A stretch of 64,000 bases of DNA from Bacteroidales bacterium (GTDB lineage Bacteria; Bacteroidota; Bacteroidia; Bacteroidales; F082). Location: the NCBI GenBank assembly GCA_017548125.1, contig JAFYNK010000021.1, forward strand, positions 1 through 64,000, given 5' to 3'. Within the stretch, counting starts at the first letter, position 1; each line of letters starts with the position of its first letter. The notes below the pieces were generated by a model. That model worked only from the letters and a program-made list of their open reading frames with translations, had not been told where the DNA came from and did not search any database. Both the position numbers and the translations under genes were made by a program. Shown piece after piece: positions 17,895-27,533 of the stretch.

Positions 17895-19109
17895 TTATTT
17901 GTTTTTCTGTAGTTTAGCTCTTGTAAAAGGTTTTTCTCTGTCGAATAGATACCTGTATGTTATATGAACTTTAAATACGGATGCGCCTGCGCTTTCTGCG
18001 ATTTTCATCATTGGTGGGTTAAAATCGCCAATCCAGTTAAGTTGTAAATCTTTGTACTTAAATCTCTTTTTTAAATGTTGTGATTCCAGCGAACAAACAA
18101 GACCTGCTTCAAGACCTTTGCCTCTATGTTCAGGAACAATGCCGAACACTAGTGAAATGGCTCTGTCGCATTTTTTTATGACTTTGACTCTCCAAAGCAC
18201 TCGCAGTTTGTTAATAAGATTCATTTTGCCGTTGAGTCCTTTGTATATTTGATTTAGGTCTATCATTAGAAGGAAAAATCCAATAGGCTCTTTTTTCCCG
18301 TTTTCGTCGATGTGGTAGGCAAAATGCATAAGTCTGGGGTCGATGATTGGTTTCAAGCTGTTTAATAGGCCTATTGCGTGTTGTCTGGTCAACTTGGTTG
18401 AACCAGGAATTGAGCCCCAAGCTTTGTTGTAAATTATTAGAAAATCATCGGCGTATTTGTCAATTTGACGTTTGTCTAGTATTTCAAAGCTGTAGCTAGG
18501 GTTGCCGTAAAAGCGTTTTGCTTTTTCATGGAGGATTGGGTCGATTCCGCCAGCTTGGAATACGCGTCGATATGTCAATTGTTTAAAAAATGTCTGGAAT
18601 CCGTAATTTTCGAATAACTTGCTGTAATACGGATAGTTATAAGGCATGTTATAGACTGGTTCTGTGAAGCCTTCGTTTAAGCATCCCCAGAAATAATCTC
18701 TGTCGCCAAAATTTACAGGACCATCCATCGCTTCTTGGCCATGGCTTTTGTTCCATTCTTTTGCAGCGTCGAATAGAATGTTGGCAGCTTCTTGGTTGTC
18801 GATGCAGTCGAAAAATCCGCAACCACCTGTTGGTTGTCCGTTTTCTTCTTTATTGTATGTATTAGATGTTTTTTCGTCGTAAAATGCTGCTATTCTGCCA
18901 ACTACATTCCCTTTTTCATCTTTTAGAATAAATCTTGTGGCATCACCATGACGAAATAATTTATTTCTTGTTCTGTCAAAAACACTTTCTACTTCATTGT
19001 CTAATGGCCTTACGTAATAAGGATCTTTTTTGTACAATTTAGCAGGAAAATCAAGCCATTGCTTAATTTCTTTTTTTGTTTTGACTTCTGATAAATTAAA
19101 TTTGCTCAT
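17895..19109 (-). CDS. GNAT-like acyltransferase-related conserved protein
   Basis: The 404-residue protein is cytoplasmic by composition, with no signal peptide. The N-terminal 130 residues contain DPYYVRPLDNEV and VVGRIAAFYDE, which resemble the first half of GNAT acetyltransferases. The second half has PIGFFLLMIDLNQIYKGLNG and VPEHRGKGLEAGLV, close to the acetyl-CoA-binding R/Q-x-x-G-x-G/A motif. This looks like a double GNAT-like fold known as a conserved hypothetical in Bacteroidota. The substrate is unknown. It has its own terminator. Confidence 0.7.
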   Translation of the reverse strand: MSKFNLSEVKTKKEIKQWLDFPAKLYKKDPYYVRPLDNEVESVFDRTRNKLFRHGDATRFILKDEKGNVVGRIAAFYDEKTSNTYNKEENGQPTGGCGFFDCIDNQEAANILFDAAKEWNKSHGQEAMDGPVNFGDRDYFWGCLNEGFTEPVYNMPYNYPYYSKLFENYGFQTFFKQLTYRRVFQAGGIDPILHEKAKRFYGNPSYSFEILDKRQIDKYADDFLIIYNKAWGSIPGSTKLTRQHAIGLLNSLKPIIDPRLMHFAYHIDENGKKEPIGFFLLMIDLNQIYKGLNGKMNLINKLRVLWRVKVIKKCDRAISLVFGIVPEHRGKGLEAGLVCSLESQHLKKRFKYKDLQLNWIGDFNPPMMKIAESAGASVFKVHITYRYLFDREKPFTRAKLQKNK

Positions 19110-19232
19110 TAGCTTAATATTTTGTGCAAAAATCTGAAAAAAATGATTCTGTTTTCAAATTTTATATTGATTTTTTGAAAAAAATCACTCAAAAATGGTA
19201 ATATGCCTACGAATGTTTATTGAAGCTGTATG

Positions 19233-19481
19233 TTAGCTTTGATTTTCAGTAGGATTGGATTTTTGATATTCACTGATGACTTTTTTTGCTTTTTCAAAGT
19301 CGTTTATGTCTATGCGGATAATGCTGCTGTTGTATTGAGAACCGTTTACCCAGCCAGCGGAGAGACTGCCTTCTAATTGGTTTTCTATTATGCATTGTAT
19401 TTGGTTATCAATGAGTAATGATGCAATATAATTTGCTTCGATATCAGAACCAATAAATATATCAACTAATTTGTTTTTCAT
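19233..19481 (-). CDS. DUF2007-type small protein (putative signal-transducing)
   Basis: With the ATG at 19481 the protein has 82 residues. The fold pattern VDIFIGSDIEANYIASLLIDNQIQCIIEN followed by IIRIDINDFEKAKKVI matches the DUF2007 family, small ferredoxin-like-fold proteins sometimes labelled as putative signal-transducing proteins. The function is not known. It is divergent from nth, about 70 bases away. Confidence 0.75.
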   Translation of the reverse strand: MKNKLVDIFIGSDIEANYIASLLIDNQIQCIIENQLEGSLSAGWVNGSQYNSSIIRIDINDFEKAKKVISEYQKSNPTENQS

Positions 19482-19550
19482 GTTTTTATCAATTTTTCTA
19501 TGCAATATTAATAAAAAATATCTTAATTTTGTTCAAAATAAAATTGAAAA

Positions 19551-20195
19551 ATGATAGAAAAAAAATATAGTGAGCTAATATCATATTTTGAAAAAAATAT
19601 GCCGGTTGCAGAGTCGGAGCTTAATTTTGAAAATCCGTACCAGCTTGTTGTGGCTGTGATTCTTTCTGCGCAATGTACAGATAAAAGGGTTAATATGACG
19701 ACGCTAGCATTGTTTGAACGTTTCCCGAATGCAGAGTCGCTTGCAGAAGCCAGCGTTGAAGAGGTTTATTCGTTGATTAAATCTATTTCATATCCAAATA
19801 ATAAGGCTAAGAATCTGGTGGGAATGGCGAAAACGCTGGTGTCTATATATAAAGGTGTGGTGCCTGAGAACGTGGATGAGTTGCAGGTGCTGCCAGGAGT
19901 TGGACGTAAAACGGCTAATGTTGTGGCTTCTGTTGCGTTTAACAAGCCTGCTATGGCTGTAGATACTCATGTTTTTAGAGTTTCGGCGAGAATTGGGCTT
20001 ACAAATAATGCAAAAAATCCTTTGGAAGCAGAAAGACAGCTGGTGAAATATTTTCCGGAAAATGTGATTCCCAAAGCGCATCATTGGTTGATTTTACATG
20101 GAAGATATGTTTGTAAATCGCGCAGGCCAGAATGTGAAAAATGCGGTATAACTTCGATATGTGATTATTTTTTAACTAAAGTTAAAAATAGTTAA
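19551..20195 (+). CDS. nth: Endonuclease III (base-excision DNA glycosylase/AP lyase)
   Basis: The 214-residue protein matches Nth in length. It has the helix-hairpin-helix LPGVGRKTANVV carrying the catalytic lysine, followed by the catalytic aspartate in AVDTHVFRV. The C terminus holds the 4Fe-4S ligands in the exact C-x6-C-x2-C-x5-C spacing (CKSRRPECEKCGITSIC). It removes oxidised pyrimidines from DNA and nicks the abasic site. It precedes recA on the same strand, but recA has its own promoter. Confidence 0.95.
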   Translation: MIEKKYSELISYFEKNMPVAESELNFENPYQLVVAVILSAQCTDKRVNMTTLALFERFPNAESLAEASVEEVYSLIKSISYPNNKAKNLVGMAKTLVSIYKGVVPENVDELQVLPGVGRKTANVVASVAFNKPAMAVDTHVFRVSARIGLTNNAKNPLEAERQLVKYFPENVIPKAHHWLILHGRYVCKSRRPECEKCGITSICDYFLTKVKNS

Positions 20196-20200
20196 AATGC

Positions 20201-20231
20201 TTGACAGTAAAATATAAATGCCGTATATTTG
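20201..20231 (+). promoter_or_regulatory. recA promoter
   Basis: TTGACA at 20201 and TATATTTG at 20224-20231 are separated by 20 bases, an excellent Bacteroidota promoter. The leader to the ATG at 20338 is about 100 bases. I see no clear LexA-type palindrome. Confidence 0.75.
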
Positions 20232-20337
20232 TAACGTCATTGATTGATTGTGAAAGCGTAAAAACATCCGTGTTTAGCAATTATATTAATGCTTGAGGTA
20301 AAAATAATAAGTGGTTGGATTTAAATTATTTAAGTGT

Positions 20338-21375
20338 ATGGAAAAGAACATTACAGCAGAGGAAGTAGAAAAAATCAGAAGAGAGAAATTAAAAGCGTTA
20401 GAAGCAACTATTGGCAATATAGAGAAAGCTTGTGGAAAAGGCAGTATTATGCGTTTGGGCGAATCGGCAGCGGAGAAAGTCGAGAGCATTCCAACGGGTT
20501 CTTTAGGACTTGATTATGCATTGGGAATAGGCGGCTTGCCAAAAGGTAGAATCGTCGAGATATTCGGACCAGAAAGTTCTGGTAAAACAACTTTGGCTTT
20601 GCATGTTATAGCTGAATCTCAAAAACAAGGTGGTATTGCTGCGTTTATTGATGCGGAACATGCCTTTGACCGTTTCTATGCAAAGAAGCTTGGCGTAGAT
20701 GTTGAAAATCTTCTTATATCTCAGCCTGACTGCGGTGAACAGGCTTTGGAAATAGCTGAAAATCTTATTCGTTCAGGTGCTATTGATGTAATTGTTATTG
20801 ACTCTGTCGCAGCTTTGACACCTAAGAGCGAAATTGAAGGTGAGATGGGTGATAGCAAAATGGGCTTGCAAGCTCGTCTGATGTCGCAGGCAATGCGTAA
20901 ACTTACAGCAACAATAAGCAAGACAGGCTGCGTTTGTATTTTTATAAATCAGTTGCGTGAAAAACTAGGTGTTATGTTTGGTAATCCAGAAACAACAACT
21001 GGTGGTAATGCTTTGAAGTTCTATAGCTCTGTAAGACTTGATATTAGAAAGGTAAGTCAAATTAAAGACGGAGAAAATATCAGCGGCAATAGAGTGAAAG
21101 TTAAAGTCGTTAAGAATAAAGTCGCTCCTCCATTTAAAAAAGCAGAATTTGACATTCTTTATGGCGAAGGCATTTCGTTGACAGGTGAAATTATCGACCT
21201 CGGTGTTGAAACTGGTGTGATTAAGAAGGCTGGTTCTTGGTTTAGCTATAATGAAACAAAATTAGGACAGGGTAGAGATGCCTTAAAACGTCTTCTCGAT
21301 GAAAATCCAGAGTTGAGCGAAGAGTTGTTCGACAAAATTATGGAAGCATTGAAAAATAGTGATCAGGATTTATAA
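20338..21375 (+). CDS. recA: Recombinase RecA
   Basis: From the ATG at 20338 the protein has 345 residues, standard for RecA. Visible motifs are Walker [10 protein letters not shown], the [11 protein letters not shown]alker B strand, the [22 protein letters not shown] loop L2 region and the C-terminal acidic tail. RecA forms filaments on single-stranded DNA, drives homologous recombination and activates SOS responses. A GTG at 20311 would add nine residues and is less likely because RecA starts here at MEKNIT. A TPR lipoprotein gene follows after eleven bases. Confidence 0.97.
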   Translation: MEKNITAEEVEKIRREKLKALEATIGNIEKACGKGSIMRLGESAAEKVESIPTGSLGLDYALGIGGLPKGRIVEIFGPESSGKTTLALHVIAESQKQGGIAAFIDAEHAFDRFYAKKLGVDVENLLISQPDCGEQALEIAENLIRSGAIDVIVIDSVAALTPKSEIEGEMGDSKMGLQARLMSQAMRKLTATISKTGCVCIFINQLREKLGVMFGNPETTTGGNALKFYSSVRLDIRKVSQIKDGENISGNRVKVKVVKNKVAPPFKKAEFDILYGEGISLTGEIIDLGVETGVIKKAGSWFSYNETKLGQGRDALKRLLDENPELSEELFDKIMEALKNSDQDL

Positions 21376-21386
21376 TTGAATTGACA

Positions 21387-22412
21387 ATGAATAAAATGAT
21401 ATTTGTTCTCATGAGCATCTTGCTTCTTGCAAGTTGCTCTGAGAATGTTTCAAAAAATAATGTTAAAGAGGAAAAAAGTTCTTCACAAGTAACTAATGTT
21501 GCAAAATCAGAGGTAGAAAGTTTGACAGAATCAATAGCATCAGATTCTTTAAACGTTGAGCTTTATATTCAACGAGCTCGTGTTAATTTGGCAAATGAAA
21601 AAATAAGTTCTGCTATAAAGGATATTAATGCAGCATTGTCGCTCGACAGAAAAAATATTGATGCACATCTTGTGTTGGCCGATGTTTATTATGCGCTTGG
21701 TGATGATGATAATATATTGTTGACATTGAATAAAGCTTGTGAATATGCTCCATTAGATTCTAGACCTATTGTAAAGTTATCTGAGCTTAGTTTTTTACAA
21801 GGTAATGTTAATTTGGCCAATGCATATATTGACAAGGCTTTAGAACTTGATAGATTTAATCCAAGAGCTTATTTTATGCGTGCAATGATTGCTTTGTCTG
21901 TTAATGATACTGTCGTTGCGATGAAGAATTTTATGACAGCCCGTATTCAAGATGAAAGTTTTATTGAACCTAAGATTCAGATAGCTCACATATATGCAGC
22001 ACAGAATGATACTTTAGCGGCAAAGGCGTTCTTTGAAGAAGCAATTATGGAATCTCCAGATGATTTGTCTTTGAAGTATGATTATGCATTGTATTTGCAG
22101 GATAATGGTTATCCAGAGCAGGCAATTTTGTACTATGATACATTGTTGTGTGCGGTTCCAAATCATCCAGATTGTATCTATAATAAAGGATATGTTAATT
22201 TGGTATATTTGGGAGATAATGAAAAGGCATTGGAGTGTTTCAATAAAGTTTTGGAGATAAATCCTAAATCGGTAAATGCTTTGTTTAATAAAGGTCGTAC
22301 TTATGAGCAAATGGGTGATTATATTAATGCGAAAAGCATCTACCTCCAAATTCTAAAATCATATCCAGATTATAAATTGGCGGTAGATGCTGTCAATCGT
22401 ATTAATGAATAA
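21387..22412 (+). CDS. TPR-repeat lipoprotein
   Basis: The ATG at 21387 gives a 341-residue protein with a lipoprotein signal (lipobox LLASC, Cys17). After a serine-rich linker it consists of about seven or eight TPR units, including KACEYAPLDSRPIVKLSEL and KGYVNLVYLGDNEKALECF. It has no enzymatic domain and is probably a periplasmic scaffold, perhaps linked to cell division or envelope assembly like other TPR lipoproteins; that role is inference. It follows recA closely and may be co-transcribed. It ends six bases from the convergent phosphomutase gene. Confidence 0.8.
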   Translation: MNKMIFVLMSILLLASCSENVSKNNVKEEKSSSQVTNVAKSEVESLTESIASDSLNVELYIQRARVNLANEKISSAIKDINAALSLDRKNIDAHLVLADVYYALGDDDNILLTLNKACEYAPLDSRPIVKLSELSFLQGNVNLANAYIDKALELDRFNPRAYFMRAMIALSVNDTVVAMKNFMTARIQDESFIEPKIQIAHIYAAQNDTLAAKAFFEEAIMESPDDLSLKYDYALYLQDNGYPEQAILYYDTLLCAVPNHPDCIYNKGYVNLVYLGDNEKALECFNKVLEINPKSVNALFNKGRTYEQMGDYINAKSIYLQILKSYPDYKLAVDAVNRINE

Positions 22413-22417
22413 GGCTG

Positions 22418-24151
22418 TTATTCTGAGAATAATTTAATCAGATTGCTTATTTTATCGTTTAATTCATTATTGACTACTTCGAAATCGGCAATGTTGTCTA
22501 ACTTTGCTTTGGTTCCGAAGTAGAATTTTATTTTAGGTTCTGTTCCTGATGGACGTATGCTTATCTTAGTTCCGTCTTCTGTAAAGAATTGTAATACATC
22601 TGATTTAGGAAGGTCAATGATTGTTTCTGTTCCTGAGATGATATTCTTGCAAATGCTTGTCTTGTAATCTTTTATTTCTATTATTTTTGAACCAAGGATT
22701 TCTTTTGGAGGCTCGTTTCTGAATTTGTGCATCATGTTTTTGATTTCTTCACTACCGCTGATGCCTTTTTTTGTTAATGATAAGAGACCTTCTTTGTAGA
22801 AGCCGAATTCTTTATATATTTCTTTTAAAATTTGATAAAGTGTCTTGTTTTGTTCAGCTGCCCATGCTGCAACCTCTGCTATCATGAAACAAGCGCTGTT
22901 GGCATCTTTATCTCTCACAAAATCGCCAATTAAGAATCCGTAGCTTTCTTCACCGCCGCCGATAAATGTCATTTCAGGCTTGTTTAAGATTTTGTCTGCA
23001 ATAAATTTGAAACCAGTCAAAACATCAAACTTCTCAACATTGTATTTGTTGGCTATATCAAATAAAAGTTCTGTGGTGACGATTGTTTTAACAATATATT
23101 CTTTTCCTGTAATTCTTCCTAATTCGTTCCAACGTGCTAAAAGATAATAAGTTAAAATTGCAGCTGTTTGGTTGCCGTTTAATAAGACAAATTCGTTATT
23201 TTCATCTTTAACAGCGATTCCAACTCTGTCAGCATCAGGGTCTGTTGCTAAAACGACATCGGCATTAACTTGTTTTGCTTTTTCTATGGCTAATGTTAAA
23301 GCTGCTTTTTCTTCAGGGTTTGGTGAGACAACAGTAGGGAAGTTGCCGTCAACAATCATTTGTTCCTCAACGCAATGAACGTTTTTGAAGCCTGCTTTGC
23401 TGAATAATTTTGGTATTATCTGTCCGCCTGTTCCATGAATTGGTGTGTAAACAAAAACTAAGTCGTTTTGTTTTTCGATGCATTTTGGAGATAATGATAA
23501 TTCTAAGATTTTATTGATGTATATATCGTCAAATTTTTCATCAAGATACTCGATTAAATTATCGTTGGCATTAAAGTTAACCATTGATAAATCAGTGATT
23601 TTTTCAACTTCTGTGATGACGTTTTTGTCATGAGGGCTAACTAATTGTCCGCCATCTTCCCAGTATGCTTTATATCCGTTATATTCTTTAGGATTGTGAG
23701 AGGCTGTTATTACGATGCCAGCTTGGCACTTTAGTTCTCGGATTGCAAATGAAAGTTCTGGAGTTGGTCTTAATGAATTGAAAATAAATACTTTAATTCC
23801 ATTGGCTGACATTACTTCGGCAGAGGTTCTTGCAAATTCTTTGCTGTTGTTTCTGCAGTCATAGGCGATTGCAATTTGTGGCTGTTGGATGTTAGGAAAC
23901 ATCATTCTTATATAGTTGGCGAAACCTTGTGTGGCCATTGCTACAGTATAAGTGTTCATTCTGTTGGTTCCTATTCCCATAATACCTCTTAAACCGCCAG
24001 TTCCGAATTCTAAATTTTTATAAAAGCTTTCTAATAGCTCTTCGGGATTGTTGTCAATTAAATTTTGAACTTGTTTTCTGGTTTCAGAATCATATTGGTT
24101 TGATAACCATACTTTTGCTCTTTCGATTATTTCTGGACTGATAGTTTTCAT
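22418..24151 (-). CDS. Phosphohexomutase (phosphoglucomutase/phosphomannomutase family)
   Basis: The 577-residue length and sequence fit the Bacteroidota/Firmicutes type of phosphoglucomutase. The phosphoserine loop is ITASHNPKEYNGYK, the metal-binding loop is DPDADRVGIA, the sugar-binding loop is GGGEESYGF, and the phosphate-binding loop near the C terminus is IRPSGTEPKIKFY. It interconverts hexose 1- and 6-phosphates and so supplies glucose 1-phosphate for nucleotide sugars. The adjacent rfbD uses that pathway (dTDP-rhamnose), so the pairing makes sense. Whether it prefers glucose or mannose cannot be decided here. Confidence 0.9.
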   Translation of the reverse strand: MKTISPEIIERAKVWLSNQYDSETRKQVQNLIDNNPEELLESFYKNLEFGTGGLRGIMGIGTNRMNTYTVAMATQGFANYIRMMFPNIQQPQIAIAYDCRNNSKEFARTSAEVMSANGIKVFIFNSLRPTPELSFAIRELKCQAGIVITASHNPKEYNGYKAYWEDGGQLVSPHDKNVITEVEKITDLSMVNFNANDNLIEYLDEKFDDIYINKILELSLSPKCIEKQNDLVFVYTPIHGTGGQIIPKLFSKAGFKNVHCVEEQMIVDGNFPTVVSPNPEEKAALTLAIEKAKQVNADVVLATDPDADRVGIAVKDENNEFVLLNGNQTAAILTYYLLARWNELGRITGKEYIVKTIVTTELLFDIANKYNVEKFDVLTGFKFIADKILNKPEMTFIGGGEESYGFLIGDFVRDKDANSACFMIAEVAAWAAEQNKTLYQILKEIYKEFGFYKEGLLSLTKKGISGSEEIKNMMHKFRNEPPKEILGSKIIEIKDYKTSICKNIISGTETIIDLPKSDVLQFFTEDGTKISIRPSGTEPKIKFYFGTKAKLDNIADFEVVNNELNDKISNLIKLFSE

Positions 24152-24164
24152 GATTAAAGTTTAT

Positions 24165-25031
24165 TTAGTTGTTATTTTTAATTTCTTCTATGCATTTAAG
24201 TAAACTTTCTCTCCAAAATGGAATTTTTATACCTGTAAATTGTTTTATTTTTGTTTTGTCTAAGGCACTGAACGCTGGACGGTTTGCTTTACATCCATAT
24301 TCTTGGGTGGATATTGGTTTTACTTCACAATTTTTATTTCCTATATAAAATATTGCTTCTGCGAAGTTGCTCCAAGGAATGGTTCCTTCATTTGAATAAT
24401 TGAAGATTTCTTTAACTTCTTTATTGTCAAATCTTTGTATAAGTAAAATTATTGCGTTGGCTAAATCGTATGCCCATGTAGGATTTCCGTTTTGGTCGTC
24501 AACTACATTTACGAACTGTCTTTCTGAACCTAATCGCAACATTGTTTTAACAAAATTATTTCCAAAAGAAGAATATAGCCAAGATGTTCTGACTATAATA
24601 TAATTACAACCAGAATTGATTATGTTTTGTTCACCTTGGGCTTTGGTTTTTCCATAAACACATTTGGGAGATACAGGGTCGTCTTCTAAATATGGACGTA
24701 TTGATGTTCCGTCAAAAACGTAGTCTGTGGATATGTGGATTAGAAGTGAATTGCTTGATTTGCATGTGTTTGCGAGGATTTTGACGGCATCGGAGTTTAT
24801 CTTTCTAGCCAGTTCTTCTTCGTCTTCAGCTTTGTCAACAGCGGTGTATGCGGCGCAGTTGATGCATATTTCGATATTGTTTTCTGTAAAAAAGCGGCTG
24901 ACAGAATTTTCATCACAAATGTCTAATGTGTCGATGTCAGTAAATGTCCAATTGTGGTTGATTTCGAATAAAGCGATTTTCTTGAATTCGTTGCCTAATT
25001 GACCGTTAGCCCCTGTTACAAGTATATTCAT
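24165..25031 (-). CDS. rfbD: dTDP-4-dehydrorhamnose reductase
   Basis: The 288-residue SDR protein begins with MNILVTGANGQLGNEF, the NAD(P)-binding GxxGxxG, followed by INCAAYTAVDKAEDE and the STDYVFDG motif with the catalytic Tyr-Lys in YGKTKAQGE. These are all RfbD hallmarks. It catalyses the last step of dTDP-L-rhamnose synthesis. The companion genes rfbA, rfbB and rfbC are not in this window. It lies 13 bases upstream of the phosphohexomutase on the same strand. Confidence 0.92.
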   Translation of the reverse strand: MNILVTGANGQLGNEFKKIALFEINHNWTFTDIDTLDICDENSVSRFFTENNIEICINCAAYTAVDKAEDEEELARKINSDAVKILANTCKSSNSLLIHISTDYVFDGTSIRPYLEDDPVSPKCVYGKTKAQGEQNIINSGCNYIIVRTSWLYSSFGNNFVKTMLRLGSERQFVNVVDDQNGNPTWAYDLANAIILLIQRFDNKEVKEIFNYSNEGTIPWSNFAEAIFYIGNKNCEVKPISTQEYGCKANRPAFSALDKTKIKQFTGIKIPFWRESLLKCIEEIKNNN

Positions 25032-25046
25032 ATCATTTTTTTTTAT

Positions 25047-26204
25047 TTAATCTGTCGCAAATTTATATAAAAAAGTGATACCAAGCGACTCTTTGAATTG
25101 CAATATTGGGCTTTGTTTTGTAACTTCAACGCCATCAATTATTTCTGTTATTGTGAACTTGATGTTGTCGTCGTAAATAAGGTGAACATTGACTATTGCC
25201 GAGATTCTTTTGTTGATGATGAATTTTATTCCAGTTTCCCAATCGACATCGATGTTCCATCTGTTAGACTTGTTAGGGTCCATGTAATTGTTGTATAAAT
25301 TCAATGTTGAAAAGATGGATATATCGTCTTTAAAATCTTGTTTGTATTTTATTAAAACATTGATACCTAGCTCGCTGAGTATGTTTTTTCCGTTGACCCA
25401 AGTGCTGTCGCCGTTGTAGATGTTCCAATATCCAGCTTCAACGCCGTAAGAACCTAAATCGGCAAGCCTTTGGTCCGTTACGATGGTCATCTTTCCTGCG
25501 ATGGGGCTTATATATACTGATAAATAATCTTTTATGTTGTAATTATAACCTGCTGATAAATTGATATATGCAGGTGCAAAGAATCGTGAAATTGGAATAG
25601 AGTCGTTAGGGTAGGAGTAACCGTTTGTAAATTGTGTTTTTAGAGATGCTATACTTGTGAAAGACAGATTGTTGCTATTGTTGTTTGACATTGTCATGGA
25701 AATTTCGCATCGGTCTTCGCTTTTTTCGTACCTTTTGTCTTTTGTATAATTCGACATGCCGTATGCGAAGATGCCGTTGACAACATAATTGAAAAGTTTT
25801 CTGTTATATTTATATGTTATGTTAGATGTTACTTTTCCGCTTCCGTTGCTTTCGCCACCTGCAGCCCAGTGTGTAATGGCAAGCTGGTTAAAGGTGATTC
25901 CAAAGTTTCCTTCTAATTTATGGTTGAAATCTTTGTTATCATCAAGAAGATACGTCATTATTTCAGAGTCGTTTTCAGATGTTTCATAAATTGTGTCTGT
26001 AACGATATAAGTATATTTGCTAATGATGGTATCGATGATGTATGTTGTGTCTGTTTTTATTAGGGTGTCGATTTTTATAGTGTAAGGTCTGATTTGGAAA
26101 ATAGAATCCTGTCCTTTAATTATGAATGGATTTGATAATAAAATCATCATAATAAGGAAAATATTGATAATCAATCTATTCAAATCTGATTTGAATGCTG
26201 ACAT
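25047..26204 (-). CDS. DUF3078 outer-membrane protein
   Basis: The 385-residue protein has an N-terminal hydrophobic signal, a short linker with repeated short beta strands, and then a DUF3078 region from about residue 105: NQLAITHWAAGGESNGSGKVTSNITYKYNR, LSFTSIASLKTQFTNGYSY and FFAPAYINLSAGYNY. Alternating hydrophobic strands ending in an aromatic-rich C terminus suggest a small outer-membrane beta barrel. The substrate is unknown. A second member of the family is encoded at 43671-44570 and shares the same core motifs, such as SGGQ/AGGES and the FLAPAY segment. Confidence 0.8.
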   Translation of the reverse strand: MSAFKSDLNRLIINIFLIMMILLSNPFIIKGQDSIFQIRPYTIKIDTLIKTDTTYIIDTIISKYTYIVTDTIYETSENDSEIMTYLLDDNKDFNHKLEGNFGITFNQLAITHWAAGGESNGSGKVTSNITYKYNRKLFNYVVNGIFAYGMSNYTKDKRYEKSEDRCEISMTMSNNNSNNLSFTSIASLKTQFTNGYSYPNDSIPISRFFAPAYINLSAGYNYNIKDYLSVYISPIAGKMTIVTDQRLADLGSYGVEAGYWNIYNGDSTWVNGKNILSELGINVLIKYKQDFKDDISIFSTLNLYNNYMDPNKSNRWNIDVDWETGIKFIINKRISAIVNVHLIYDDNIKFTITEIIDGVEVTKQSPILQFKESLGITFLYKFATD

Positions 26205-26299
26205 TTGCTAAAATAATGCTCGTTACACTTTTGCAAAGGTAATAAAAAATATCATTTAATTTGTTTTCTAAAATGGAATAAATTATCTTTATAGAAAAA

Positions 26300-26559
26300 A
26301 TGTCACCTATTCAGATAAAATTATCATTGACGGAAGATGATTTTTTTGTAAAAGTAAATGGTGGGGAAATCCAGATATTTCAAATGATTTTCATTTTGAT
26401 GATACATTGATGTTTTTATGACAGATAAAGTGTGTTGATGAAGACGATGATTATAATCTTATGTTTATGGATATGGGAATGTTATATGTAATAATAAACT
26501 CGGAAGATTTGAAAAAATCTGATTTTAGTAAGGTGAAAGCGTGTATTTATTCGACGTGA
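26300..26559 (+). pseudogene. Remnant of a DUF1963 (YwqG-like) protein gene
   Basis: The gap 26205-26794 has no intact gene, but translated pieces line up in order. MSPIQIKLSLTEDDFFV comes from the first frame; SKWWGNPDISNDFHFDDTL follows in a second frame; after an in-frame TGA comes QIKCVDEDDDYN and MGMLYVIINSEDL. The W-G-N-P, F-x-Q-I and G-M-L-Y order resembles the start of DUF1963/YwqG proteins. One lost A near 26351-26360 and one nonsense change explain the breaks. The protein would be about 85 residues, much shorter than the family, so it is also truncated. This rests on hand translation and is moderately sure. Confidence 0.45.
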
Positions 26560-26794
26560 TTTTGTAATGAAATGAAGAATAGGGGATGAATTAATGGTGC
26601 GTTTTGTGTGATAAATATAGTTTTTGACGACAAAAAATGTTAAAAAATGTATTATATGGAGTGATTTTGTTGGAAAAATATCACGTTTTTTAATGTAAAA
26701 GGGCGGTTGTTATTTGTAGGTTTATGTCTTACTTGCGTATAAAAACAAAATCAGCGACCTTTTAAGTCGCTGATTTTTAGTTGTTTAAGCTTTG

Positions 26795-26868
26795 TAGCGA
26801 GGATGAGAATTGAACTCATGACCTCCGGGTTATGAATCCGACGCTCTAACCAACTGAGCTACCTCGCC
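26795..26868 (-). tRNA. tRNA with anticodon CAU (Met, probably elongator)
   Basis: The minus strand folds as a cloverleaf: acceptor GGCGAGG/CCTCGCT, D arm GCTC/GAGC with AGTTGGTTA, anticodon loop TTCATAA (anticodon CAT), and a T loop TTCAATT. The first acceptor pair is G-T, and a mispair sits at the bottom of the anticodon stem. CCA is not encoded. The A1-U/C mismatch typical of initiator tRNA is absent, so it is elongator Met or the Ile-lysidine tRNA. Confidence 0.85.
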
Positions 26869-27011
26869 ATTTGCGCTGCAAAGATAGAAATAATTTTGAT
26901 ACAAAAAACATTTTTTTCAAAAAAAAAAAAAAATTATTTCGTGCTTTTTTAAAAGAAAAATATGTACCTTTGAAGCAATTTAATAATGTACTAATTAATA
27001 AAAAAGATAAG

Positions 27012-27470
27012 ATGAAAAAATTATTAGCAGCAGTTTTTATGATGTTCGTAATGACATCATTTGTAAACGCACAAACAGAATCTCAAAATGGTCCAGAAAT
27101 TACTTTCGAAAAAACAACTCATCAATTCGGCGAGATTCCTTATGAAGGTAATGGTACATACGAATTTGTTTTTAAAAATACTGGTAATGAGCCTTTAATT
27201 CTTTCACAGCCAAAGTCTTCTTGCGGATGTACTGTTCCAGAATGGCCTAAAAGACCAATCCTTCCAGGTGAAACAGATGTGATAAAGGTAACATACAAAA
27301 ATACAAATCGTCCTGGAAGTTTTAGCAAATACGTGACAATTTTCTCAAACGCAATAACAAATAAGGAAGTTAAGCTTTATATAAAAGGTAAGATTTTGCC
27401 AGAACCAACAGAAGCGCTTCCAACAAAAAATAATTCATTTGGTTCACCTGTAAATAATTCATCATTTTAA
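27012..27470 (+). CDS. DUF1573 exported protein
   Basis: I use the ATG at 27012, which starts a clean signal peptide (MKKLLAAVFMMFVMTSFVNAQ); a long frame upstream is low-complexity lysine-rich and overlaps the tRNA region. The 152-residue protein has the DUF1573 Ig-like core: FEKTTHQFGEIPYEG, then FKNTGNEPLILSQPKSSCGCTVPEWP and PGETDVIKVTYKNTNRPG. The SSCGCT motif is the family hallmark. Such proteins are common exported Bacteroidota proteins without a known function. A -7 element TACCTTTG lies at 26965-26972, and a terminator follows the gene. Confidence 0.85.
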   Translation: MKKLLAAVFMMFVMTSFVNAQTESQNGPEITFEKTTHQFGEIPYEGNGTYEFVFKNTGNEPLILSQPKSSCGCTVPEWPKRPILPGETDVIKVTYKNTNRPGSFSKYVTIFSNAITNKEVKLYIKGKILPEPTEALPTKNNSFGSPVNNSSF

Positions 27471-27481
27471 TAAAATTTATG

Positions 27482-27514
27482 AGCTGCCTTTTTATAAAGG
27501 TGGCTTTTTTTTTC
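27482..27514 (+). terminator. Rho-independent terminator after DUF1573 gene
   Basis: GCTGCCTTT pairs imperfectly with AAAGGTGGC around a four-base loop and is followed by nine T residues. It separates the DUF1573 gene from the aminotransferase gene. Confidence 0.7.
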
Positions 27515-27533
27515 TAACTAAAAACTTACAATT

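Noticed and set aside
26871..27011. N-terminal extension of the DUF1573 gene
   Set aside because: It is lysine-rich low-complexity sequence, begins next to the tRNA and precedes a perfect signal peptide start at 27012.
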